NCBI GenBank assembly: GCA_942490535.1
Contig: CALNXQ010000008.1
Span: 310,001 to 374,000, forward strand
DNA: 64,000 nt
Reading direction: 5' to 3'
DNA from: JAEINY01 sp942490535
GTDB taxonomy: Bacteria; Bacteroidota; Bacteroidia; Bacteroidales; Marinilabiliaceae
A program made the translations under genes and the position numbers. Below the pieces are notes generated by a model, which was not told the origin of the DNA, searched no databases, and saw nothing but the letters and a program-made list of their open reading frames with translations. Below, one piece after another: positions 53,410 to 62,100 of the stretch (position 1 is the stretch's first letter; every line of letters begins with the position of its first letter).

Positions 53410-53642
53410 GATCTTTGAATCAAAGCAAACCGCATCAGTTTTAATTTGATTGTTAAACTCAACACTATCAATAAACCGAGTGTAGCTATTTATTCTAAGG
53501 GCGGGCCCCACCTTCGGGTTATCTGCATAGATACGGGGGATTACCGAGGAACGAATGCACTCAAATCCTGATTACAGGAGTTTAAATTAATCAAGATTGA
53601 TGCGGCCCTTATAAAAAAAACCGCCTGATGGGCGGTTTTTTT
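53410..53642 (+). ncRNA. Candidate 6S-like (SsrS) regulatory RNA
   Basis: A promoter ending at 53403 and a terminator at 53615-53642 frame a ~230-nt untranslated segment. It can fold as a long rod. CCGCATCA (53430-53437) pairs with TGATGCGG (53598-53605), and TTAAACTC (53453-53460) with GAGTTTAA (53578-53585), giving a closing stem. Two unpaired strands of 17 and 15 nt (53461-53477, 53563-53577) form a central bubble. Then GAGTGTA (53478-53484) pairs with TGCACTC (53556-53562) below a GC-rich apical part (GGGCGGGCCCCACC). Closing stem, central bubble and apical stem at ~176 nt are the plan of 6S RNA, the RNA polymerase-binding regulator. Assigned from structure alone; another structured RNA is possible. 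Confidence 0.6.
53615..53642. terminator. Bidirectional terminator between the ncRNA and the YihY gene
   Basis: AAAAAACCGCC (53615-53625) pairs with GGCGGTTTTTT (53631-53641) around TGATG, with A-run and T-run on both sides. It serves the plus-strand RNA and the minus-strand YihY gene, whose stop codon starts 3 bp away. Confidence 0.9.
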
Positions 53643-53644
53643 GT

Positions 53645-54952
53645 TTATATATCCTTCAACAAGACATCGCTTCTACTGGATTGTATTTTGGTCTGAAAAT
53701 GCGCCAAAACATTCCTAAATTGCGCCAATGCGCTACTTTCCTTACCGTGAAAATCGGAAGTACCCCGTTGCTCCAATAAACTAAGTATGGTTGAAACCTT
53801 CATGGTATTAACATCCCTGGCTGGCTGATAATACACACGCTTTCCATCAGGAGCATTTACTTCTGCCAAAATACCGGCATCAATCAATTCATAGACCACA
53901 TCCTGCACAAGCTTTATGGGTAACTTCAACTCAAGCGATAACTCTTGATTATTCATTCCCGGACGTCCTTGCAAAAAGAGTTTAATCACTTGGTGTGTGA
54001 GAATAAGGGCCACCAGTCTTTTATAAGAAAAACTAATGTTACGGGTATCATATTCAAACTCATAACTCTTGACATTTTGAGTAGCAAAACCAATTTCTGC
54101 CCCAAACAAGACAATTAACCAGGAGGTTTGAAGCCAAAATAAAAACAATGGAAAGGCTGCAAAACTACCATAAACAGCATTATAACGAGAAACGCCGATT
54201 TGAAAATGAATGTAGTAATACTGCAACAATTGAAATAAAGTACCCGCAATAATCCCTCCCAAAAGTGCTGCCGTGAATTTCACTTTGGTATTGGGCATGA
54301 TGTACAGCACCATGGTAAAGACTATCCAAATCAGCAGATACGGAAAAAGCTTCACCAAAAAGGGACTGGCGTAGGAAAAAAGAATAACGCCCTGTACCTG
54401 GTTATTGATGAGCACCAACATACTTCCGGACGATACAATAAACAGAACAGCAACAATTAATATGGAGATATAATCACTGAATTTCCGCACAAAACTACGC
54501 GCCCGCTTAATATCCCATATTTCATTGAAATACTCTTCAATACTGCCCAATACATTCATTACCGACCACATCAGCACCAAAAAGCCGACCCCTGTAATCA
54601 TACCCCCTTTAATTGATAGCAAGTATTTATCAGCAAATTCAGTCACCCAAATAATAATCTCCTCCTGTCCGGCAAAGCGCGATTGCAATTCTTTTTCCAG
54701 GACTTGCTTAAAACCAAATCCTTTGGCAATGCCAAAAGCCATAGCCGCCACCGGCACTATTGAAAGCAGGGAATAATACGTTAGTGCGGAGGCTTTTTGC
54801 AAACATTTATCCTTAAAAAAGCCCTTAACCGCAAGAATTAGAATACGCGCAATACGAATTAATATAAACTGGCCTTTGGAAGTATTCTCTGAAGTCACAC
54901 GCCAGATATCCTCAGAAAAAAATTTTAGGAGGGCTCTATACTTTGATTTCAA
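53645..54952 (-). CDS. YihY/BrkB-family inner-membrane protein
   Basis: 435 residues. After a cytoplasmic start comes the family hallmark KGFFKDKCLQKASALTYYSLLSIVPVAAMAFGIAKGFG (about 42-79), followed by about six membrane segments. The C-terminal ~130 residues form a soluble winged-helix-like region (RLVALILTHQVIKLF, ELSLELKLPIKLVQDVVYELIDAGIL). The start appears to be TTG, since no ATG precedes the conserved N-terminus and a stop lies six codons upstream. Formerly mis-called ribonuclease BN; real function unknown. It starts 38 bp after the end of rnpB on the same strand. Confidence 0.9.
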   Translation of the reverse strand: MKSKYRALLKFFSEDIWRVTSENTSKGQFILIRIARILILAVKGFFKDKCLQKASALTYYSLLSIVPVAAMAFGIAKGFGFKQVLEKELQSRFAGQEEIIIWVTEFADKYLLSIKGGMITGVGFLVLMWSVMNVLGSIEEYFNEIWDIKRARSFVRKFSDYISILIVAVLFIVSSGSMLVLINNQVQGVILFSYASPFLVKLFPYLLIWIVFTMVLYIMPNTKVKFTAALLGGIIAGTLFQLLQYYYIHFQIGVSRYNAVYGSFAAFPLFLFWLQTSWLIVLFGAEIGFATQNVKSYEFEYDTRNISFSYKRLVALILTHQVIKLFLQGRPGMNNQELSLELKLPIKLVQDVVYELIDAGILAEVNAPDGKRVYYQPARDVNTMKVSTILSLLEQRGTSDFHGKESSALAQFRNVLAHFQTKIQSSRSDVLLKDI

Positions 54953-54990
54953 ACCGTAAAGATTAATGAGTTAGCCAAAAAGAAGAAAAT

Positions 54991-55377
54991 ATAGCAAGCC
55001 TGTAAGCCGGGTCCTGTACCCTAAAAACAATTTTAAAGGGTGTCTATCATTTATCTCGAATCACGGTCACCCATGATCTCCAGCGACCTACCCCCCTCAA
55101 CATTTCAATGAAAAACAAAGCGAGCAGCTTTGCGCTAAAAGCATTGAGGTGTACATGGTCTTGCAATCCGCAAGGCGTACAGCTGAGACAGTCACCTGCC
55201 CCACTGGTGAGCTCTTACCTCACCTTTTCACCCTTACCCCAATCGAAACTGCGGCGGTTATTCTCTGTTACGCTACTATACTTTCACAAATATCTTCCTA
55301 TTCACAAGTACGGTGCTCTACATTGCCCAGACTTTCCTCTTCTGTCAACAGACAAAAGCGATAGACCGGCTTGCTAT
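54991..55377 (-). ncRNA. rnpB: RNase P RNA (bacterial class A)
   Basis: Read on the minus strand the segment starts ATAGCAAGCCGGTC and ends GACCCGGCTTACAGGCTTGC plus TAT, so the termini pair to form helix P1. The universally conserved CR-I type block GAGGAAAGTCTGGGC lies ~35 nt from the 5' end (about 55340-55326). The matching 3' block ACAGGACCCGGCTTAC is about 20 nt from the 3' end. At ~387 nt it has the normal size. It is the catalytic part of RNase P, which trims tRNA 5' leaders. Small open frames across this region are artefacts. Confidence 0.95.
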
Positions 55378-55382
55378 GTGCG

Positions 55383-55390
55383 CAAAAGTA
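55383..55390 (-). promoter_or_regulatory. -7 promoter element of rnpB
   Basis: TACTTTTG on the minus strand (55390-55383) matches TAnnTTTG and ends 6 nt before the predicted 5' end of RNase P RNA at 55377, the distance expected for a transcription start. Confidence 0.65.
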
Positions 55391-55398
55391 CAACAATT

Positions 55399-56013
55399 TT
55401 ATTCAATCTGGAAAGGTATGTAAGAATCTAACTCCACAACGAAGGCATCTTTGTATCCCAGAGCTTTATATTTTTCAATTTCCTGTGGTGCTTCGCTCCC
55501 CTTAAACTCACCAATGCAATACCTGAAGATCTTATCTTTCAGCCGGTACTCCTTCACATTATCCAGGTCTTTAAAATGGCTTAAATAAACCGGAAAACGA
55601 AAGGCACTTAATTGAAGCGTATATGTCTTGTTTGGATCAATTTTAGCCCTTTTAACCTGCCCTTTAATCCGATATTCGCTGGTATTAACTACAAAGGCTT
55701 GTTGATACCCCAATGATTTAACTGATTCCACCTGACTCTTGGCTTCATCATAACTGGCATACTGGCCTACACAAAAGCGATAGTAACCATCCTGACAGGG
55801 GTATTCCCTGGCCATATCAATGTTCGTAAAAAATTGGGGATCACCCGGGGGATTTTTTAATGCGATTATCTGAATGGCAAAATAAGGAGCCAGTGCTTCC
55901 TGCATCCGGATAATTTTCTTATCGGTTCTCAGTTGCGCTAAATTATCAGCTGCATCAATAGAATATACCACTGAAAACAAGGCTAAGGTCAGCAAAAAGA
56001 ATTTCATTTTCAT
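55399..56013 (-). CDS. Exported protein with two SPOR-like repeats
   Basis: 204 residues with a signal peptide (MKMKFFLLTLALFSVVYSIDA). Two similar ~75-residue units follow. In the first (about 45-115), YFAIQIIALKNPPGDPQFF leads to YRFCVGQYASYDEAKSQVESVKSLGYQQAFVV. In the second (about 130-200), YTLQLSAFRFPVYLSHF leads to FRYCIGEFKGSEAPQEIEKYKALGYKDAFVV. The pattern 'hYxhQhxAh...hYRhxhGxfxxxxeAxxxhxxhkxxGhxxAFVV' is that of SPOR domains, which bind denuded peptidoglycan glycans. It lies 82 bp after the PorE-like gene and 21 bp before rnpB. Role likely in envelope or septal binding. Confidence 0.78.
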   Translation of the reverse strand: MKMKFFLLTLALFSVVYSIDAADNLAQLRTDKKIIRMQEALAPYFAIQIIALKNPPGDPQFFTNIDMAREYPCQDGYYRFCVGQYASYDEAKSQVESVKSLGYQQAFVVNTSEYRIKGQVKRAKIDPNKTYTLQLSAFRFPVYLSHFKDLDNVKEYRLKDKIFRYCIGEFKGSEAPQEIEKYKALGYKDAFVVELDSYIPFQIE

Positions 56014-56095
56014 TATATCGGTATTTTGCCGCTTTTGGTCGGTTTATAGTTGAAACGACAAACACACCATAGTGCGTTTGCCGGTATTCATTTAG

Positions 56096-58153
56096 TTATT
56101 TCAAAATTTTCCACACAACAACTTCAATACGTCTGTTTTGCTTGTGTTGAGAGGCTTCACAATAGACCCCTCTACGACACTTATTCAGCAAATAACGCTC
56201 ACCATATCCGCGCGGAATAACATTTTTATCTTCCACACCCTTGGCTAGTAAATGTTGTTCAGCTTTATCAGCCATCCCTTGCGAATCATTGAGGTTCGTC
56301 AATTTGTTCCCCTTAGCCTCGGTATGCCCATTCAATTTTATTACAATGTTGGGATTTTGAATGAGGAAGGCAGCTAATTTATCCAGTGTCTCATTGGCCT
56401 TCTGATCAAACTGAGTCCCATCATACGCGATGACCATTTGGCTGATTTCATCCAACACCAGGTCATCAAATATGGGTGTTAATGTTAAACCATTGTTGCT
56501 TATATCTTCCAACTCCATAATGTGAACGATCATGCGTTTGGAATTAAAATCTTTACCTTTAGAGATCTCAATTTCAAATTCCTGCTGCTCATTCTTATAA
56601 TCATCCGGTATGGTTATGCTTAAAATACCATTTGAATCAGAACTACCTGTCCCTACAACCTGTCCAGTATTGGCATCCTTAATAACAACATTAACTCCTT
56701 CAATCACATCACCATTGAAAGTACTGGTCATTTTGGTTGAAAATGCGGCTGGATACATCGACAAATCAACAGTTGGTTCCGTTACTGGTATTTTCACCGG
56801 CACATCTACAACAGGAGGCTCCGATTCTGTAATGGTTTCATCGCCAAATACAGGTATTTGATCCAAGCCAACCACCGGAATTTTATCGCCATCATCGCTA
56901 CCACTGTCCTCAACTTTTGGCACCACCGTATATATCACGTCATTTTCACCAGACCCACTTCGGTTAGATGAGATAAATCCACGCGTCGGATCTTTCGGAT
57001 CCTGCACATATTGAAAATCATCTTTATTACTGTTAAAGGGCTGCAACATATTCTTCGGATTAGTCCATTTGCCGGATACATACTCCGCTTCAAAGATATC
57101 CAGACCACCAAAACCATAATGGCCATCAGAGGCAAAATACAACTTATTGTCAGTACTCACCACCGGCCAGCGCTCGTCTCCATAGGTATTTATATCATTG
57201 CCCAAATTTTCACCTTTACCAATCTGTCCACTTGGTTTTAAAGGTGCTCTATATAGGTCCTTACCCCCAAAACCGCCCCGTTGAGTAGACGTATAATACA
57301 AAAATTTATCATCTGGGGAAACCGAGGGATAAGCCACTTCAAAATCATCACTACTAATGGAAGCCTCTTCTTCATTCACCCAATCATTCCCATCAAATCG
57401 AGCGGTAAATATTTTAATTACACTCTTTCCACCTTTAATGCGAACACTTTTCGTGAAAAAGATGCGCGAATAATCACTGGTAAATGCTGTCGCTCCGACG
57501 TGTTCATCAGAAGCCAGATTTTTCGAAAATTCAATTCTTTCATCCTGCATTTGGCCATCCACAATAGGCGAATAAACCAGATTCAAAACTGCCTTTCCTT
57601 GCTTATCCACTTTTTTACCGCCATCTTCACTAACGGCAGAATAGACCACTCCATCCTTAAAGTAATGGATACCGAACGATTGACCACCAATGGCAAAGGG
57701 AGCAGGGTTAATAACCACATCATCTCGGAACTGGCGGTTATTTTGCGCCCATTTACACGCTTTAATCAAAGCCTCCATTTGTATGGGATTGGAACCAGCT
57801 CTTTTAGCCTTCTCGTACCATTCTTCCGCTAATTCAAAAGCCCCAATTTGATGGTAACAGGAGGCATATGTATACACATGATCACCTTCAAGACTGGACT
57901 CAATTTCAAGATAACGGTTCAGTGCTTCGTTCGCATTTTTTAATTCAAAATAGCACTTGGCAATCTGTGCTTTCGTTTTATTATCAAAAGAGGCTCCTCT
58001 ATCCTGGGCTTTATTGAAGTAATCTAATGCCTGAAAATACTCACCTTGATTATAAAAAGCATCAGCTTTTCTCAATTCTGCTTTTTGGCCGCTAACAGTA
58101 ATTGAAGTAATCATCAATATGAATAAGAAATAAAATCGGTAGTTGGGTTTCAT
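56096..58153 (-). CDS. TPR-PD40-OmpA outer-membrane/periplasmic protein (PorE-like)
   Basis: 685 residues: signal peptide ending near TVSGQ; TPR repeats (about 25-140, AFYNQGEYFQALDYFNKAQ); a PD40 propeller (about 155-400, e.g. SPDDKFLYYTSTQRGGFGGKDLYRA); and an acidic/Pro-rich linker (about 410-455). A carboxypeptidase-regulatory-like beta domain (about 465-560) and a C-terminal OmpA peptidoglycan-binding domain (about 575-685, VIKLNGHTEAKGN, RGYGERYLLNKCR) complete it. This is the architecture of PorE-type proteins of the type IX secretion system. Here it is the third gene after the giant adhesin and PorP/SprF, and probably anchors that surface apparatus to peptidoglycan. Confidence 0.87.
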   Translation of the reverse strand: MKPNYRFYFLFILMITSITVSGQKAELRKADAFYNQGEYFQALDYFNKAQDRGASFDNKTKAQIAKCYFELKNANEALNRYLEIESSLEGDHVYTYASCYHQIGAFELAEEWYEKAKRAGSNPIQMEALIKACKWAQNNRQFRDDVVINPAPFAIGGQSFGIHYFKDGVVYSAVSEDGGKKVDKQGKAVLNLVYSPIVDGQMQDERIEFSKNLASDEHVGATAFTSDYSRIFFTKSVRIKGGKSVIKIFTARFDGNDWVNEEEASISSDDFEVAYPSVSPDDKFLYYTSTQRGGFGGKDLYRAPLKPSGQIGKGENLGNDINTYGDERWPVVSTDNKLYFASDGHYGFGGLDIFEAEYVSGKWTNPKNMLQPFNSNKDDFQYVQDPKDPTRGFISSNRSGSGENDVIYTVVPKVEDSGSDDGDKIPVVGLDQIPVFGDETITESEPPVVDVPVKIPVTEPTVDLSMYPAAFSTKMTSTFNGDVIEGVNVVIKDANTGQVVGTGSSDSNGILSITIPDDYKNEQQEFEIEISKGKDFNSKRMIVHIMELEDISNNGLTLTPIFDDLVLDEISQMVIAYDGTQFDQKANETLDKLAAFLIQNPNIVIKLNGHTEAKGNKLTNLNDSQGMADKAEQHLLAKGVEDKNVIPRGYGERYLLNKCRRGVYCEASQHKQNRRIEVVVWKILK

Positions 58154-58242
58154 AGGTTATATTGTTTTAACCGTATTTGCTGAGTTTAAAGCGTCTTTCG
58201 TATTTTCGTTTTTAATGTAAAAAAAAACAATGTTATTAACAA

Positions 58243-59175
58243 CTAAAAATAACGAATCGAACGCATTCCAGGTCTTTTATTGAATGAAAAGTCAAATTGA
58301 ATGCCGATTTCATGGGAACCAGCTTTCGCATAGCGATTCAAAGAAGACAACGAATAATCAAATGAATATCTAACAGTAAATTGATCATTAATGATATACT
58401 CAGTTAAAAAGACCACTTCAGAAATACTCCGGTAAGAAGCACCCACCCACAGACTTTCCATTAACAATACATTAGCAGAAAGATCAAACTCCAAGGGTGC
58501 ACCAAGCACCGTTCGAATTAAGGCAGTGGGTTTAACCTTCACATCCCCCCAATCAAATATATACCCCCCATACCAATAAGAATGTAGATACTTAAAATCC
58601 ACTGTATTTTTTAAAGCTTCATTACTTTCATTATAAATCGGATTAAAAAATTTGGGAATGGCAAAACCAGCAAAATAATCCTCAGCATAGAAATAAGCCC
58701 CAAATCCAAAATTAAATCCTAGAGAACTTTCAGTACCTGAAATTAATGGATCTCCGTAGTCAGGAGCTACTGCTTTACTTCCATCGTAAACATTAGAGCT
58801 TAATCCTACCTGAAGACCCAAAGAAATAAATTTATCACTACGATCCAATTTCAATTTATAGGAAGCGGCAGCCATAAAATCAAAGTTATTCCGAAAACCA
58901 ATATTATCATTGGCCAGCGTCACTCCCACCCCCAAATTGGTATCTTCTATGGGTCCATGTACATTAATGGCATCATTCATGGGAGCTCCTTTCACACCAA
59001 ACCATTGATTTCGGTGTAAAATTAAACCACTGATCACATCCCGGGTTCCATTATAAGCCGGATTAAGAATGCCTTGATTTGCAATATAATGATTGTATTG
59101 CGCCTGATTTTGTGCTTTCAGGCTCCATACAGCCATTAAAAGTAGTATGATGGATATCGAATACCTCATATTCAT
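58243..59175 (-). CDS. PorP/SprF-family type IX secretion outer-membrane protein
   Basis: 310 residues. The signal peptide (MNMRYSISIILLLMAVWSLKAQ) leads into the family N-terminus QNQAQYNHYIANQGILNPAYNGTRDVISGLILHRNQWFGVKGAP. A beta-barrel of alternating strands ends in RSIRYF, with a terminal aromatic residue. PorP/SprF proteins are thought to help export or anchor their neighbouring type-B CTD adhesin. It follows the adhesin gene by 10 bp and precedes the PorE-like gene by 89 bp, so the three form one transcription unit. Confidence 0.93.
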   Translation of the reverse strand: MNMRYSISIILLLMAVWSLKAQNQAQYNHYIANQGILNPAYNGTRDVISGLILHRNQWFGVKGAPMNDAINVHGPIEDTNLGVGVTLANDNIGFRNNFDFMAAASYKLKLDRSDKFISLGLQVGLSSNVYDGSKAVAPDYGDPLISGTESSLGFNFGFGAYFYAEDYFAGFAIPKFFNPIYNESNEALKNTVDFKYLHSYWYGGYIFDWGDVKVKPTALIRTVLGAPLEFDLSANVLLMESLWVGASYRSISEVVFLTEYIINDQFTVRYSFDYSLSSLNRYAKAGSHEIGIQFDFSFNKRPGMRSIRYF

Positions 59176-59185
59176 AGTTTTTGAT

Positions 59186-62100
59186 CTATCGTCGTAATTC
59201 TATATATCCACTGTATTCCTGCGTTATTTCCTTTCCTTCCGATCCGATCACAGTAACACTAAATACATAGAAATATGTTCCACTCGGTAATTTATCTCCC
59301 AAAGAAACCATCGCTGCTTCGCTACCAGATCCGTCCCAATCATTCTCATAGGCCTGACCTTTCGAACGATAAACGAGCGTACCCCATCGATTGAATACTT
59401 CAAGTTTGGAGGATGAAAGTCGCTCAATGCCGACAATTTCAAAATATTCATTCATTCCATCACCATTAGGAGTGATGACATTTGGGATTAAAATAGCCTG
59501 ATCATTGATGGATTCATTTCCTGCAATAACCAATACCGTGGTAGTATCATTATGCGTTGGTCCACATCCCAATAAATTAATATAATACGAAACCGAATCT
59601 GTACTGGTAAAATTAGGACGCTTACTATACTTGAGAATAGTTCCATCCGACTCCAACGACACATTTCCGAAATAAGGTATATTATCGCTTGCTTCTGGAT
59701 CTTTCTTAATAAAATCATATACAACAGCCCAGGAATAGTCGAAGGCATCAGCTACCGGATCCACATAAAAACTTAATGACGGCAGATCGTTACTTGCCAA
59801 ATCTATGGTTCCTTCTGTGAAACCAGGATTTATGCGCAAAGTATCACGAACTGCATCAAATTTACTTGGCCATGCAAATATCTTGATGGTCTTAGCAAAG
59901 GTTTTAGAAATGGATGTTCCTGGGTATTCGGCAAAAATACCATAATTCAAAATACCATTTGAACGATCATCATCTAATGGAGTATCATCGATAATCTCAA
60001 TGTCATTCCCATTTCCGACACCAGTTTTACCACTCAATTTAAAACCATCCCGTATTAATGTGTATACAACTTCCGGCTGTGAATTCAACAAACGGATGGT
60101 GCGGTCTTCATTCGGACAGAATGGATCATCCACAACTGCTTTGGCTGACATAAAATCCTTCTCATCTATATTCTGACTATCAAGAATTGTCTGATCATTT
60201 AATATAGATGTACAGCCAGTAGTCATATTAGTAGCTCGCACGGTATAAACGCCCATTGATGAAGGTGTTCCCAATGATATTCCCGCACTACCACCAGGAG
60301 CATCTACAGAAGCCCCATAATCAACACCATCTTTAATCAACTGATAACTTACACCATCTTCTGTCGTCGTCAATGTGATTTCTGTCACCGTTGCAGGGCC
60401 ATTTTCTGGTTCCATGGCTATATCTGTGAGAGGCAAACTATTCTCAATTAAAATTATGGCTCCTGTCATATCAGATACACACCCCGTCCCAAAATCGACT
60501 GCATCTACTCGATAAGTACCTGCAACATGCACATTGATGAAATAGAAAGGATTGCCGTCTCCAGTTTTGTAATCAACTACTTCATTGTCCATATTGTACA
60601 AGCGATACCCTATATTATTCTGAGATCCATCCAATCCTAATCGAATCCCTGTTTCATCAGCACAATATTCGCTGACTCCACCTTCACTGACTAGTTCAAA
60701 TACTGAAGGCGAAAGATTGTAGGACACGTCAACAGTACCCATTGATAACTCACATGCCACTCCGGGATTTGCTACCACTTCATAAATTACTTCTCCTTCC
60801 ACAGGTTCAGTCACCGTCCAGGTTAAGCTATTACCGGTTCCGGATGTGAGCGTTCCAGATGGAATCCCATCGGTGTTTAATTCATAATCCACCCCGGTAT
60901 CACTGCCGGAAAGGGTAATTATGATATTTGTTGACGTGCATGTCTTTTCCACATCGGAAGACACACTATAGATGTTAGCAGATCGATTGGCCGTAATGGT
61001 AAACGGAGTTGTACTGGTTGAACAACCTGAACTATTAACAGTAGCTACAACGCTATAATCCGTAGTTCCTCCAATTAATCCACTAAAGAATTTATCGGTA
61101 CCATCACCTTGTATGAAACCTACACTTGAACCTCCGGAGGTTTCTATTAACTGATAACTTATTCCTGCAACAGTAGCCTCTACACCAACCCGGACGCCAC
61201 TATTAAAATCGCAATAACTATCGCCATCAGGACGTAACACGCTTGGAACTACAGGCGCATCTTTATAATTGATTTCCACCGAACCCATTGATAAATCACA
61301 TGTTCCTCCGGAAACAGCACGAATTTCATAACTAACAATTCCGCTTGTTGTGGAAGTAATAGCCCAAGAAATCGGATTAGCTGTTCCTACAATATCTGAA
61401 GTGGTTTCGTGAACACCAGCCACATACAATTGATAAGTATAGCCCAGTTCACTTCCATCCAATTTTAAGGTTGTTCCAGCTGCCCCACATATATCGTAAG
61501 CATCTGCACTCATATTAAATTTCGCTGGCCGCACCAATTCAGTAACCTCGATGGAGGCTCCACTGTTCATTACAGTGTGACAAGCATCTCCACCATAAGA
61601 ACCATAAACAGTATAAGATCCAGCATTAAATATTCCTAATACCAAATTATCATTGCCATCACCCGTGACACTAGCTATCAGTTTATTCGTTGCGTCAAAG
61701 ATTTCATAAACAACAGCCTTCTCTGAATGTTCCATCCTTAGTTCTATACCAGATTGATCATTACAATAATTTGTACCATCAGAGACTACCAGGTAATTAT
61801 TCGGTGCAGCGACTTGCTGTACAACAACTTCTCCATTCATGCTGGAAGTACAACCTTTATCAGTTATCGCAACAACTTTATAAGCTCCTAAATCAACATA
61901 CTTCCCAAAGGTAATTGTATCTGCTCCTGCAACACCAACAGCAGTAGCAATATTACCAAGACCACTACCATCATCATATTGGAGTGTATAGGTAACACTA
62001 GCTTCAGAATTATCAATTCCAATTTCAGCGCCGTCCGATGGATCACAGAAGTATCCTGAACCAATCATTTTAAATGCCACTGGCAATGGATTAACAGTCA

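Noticed and set aside
55108..55431. Small plus-strand protein genes
   Set aside because: They lie on the strand opposite rnpB and encode no recognisable domain; they are artefacts of the structured RNA gene.
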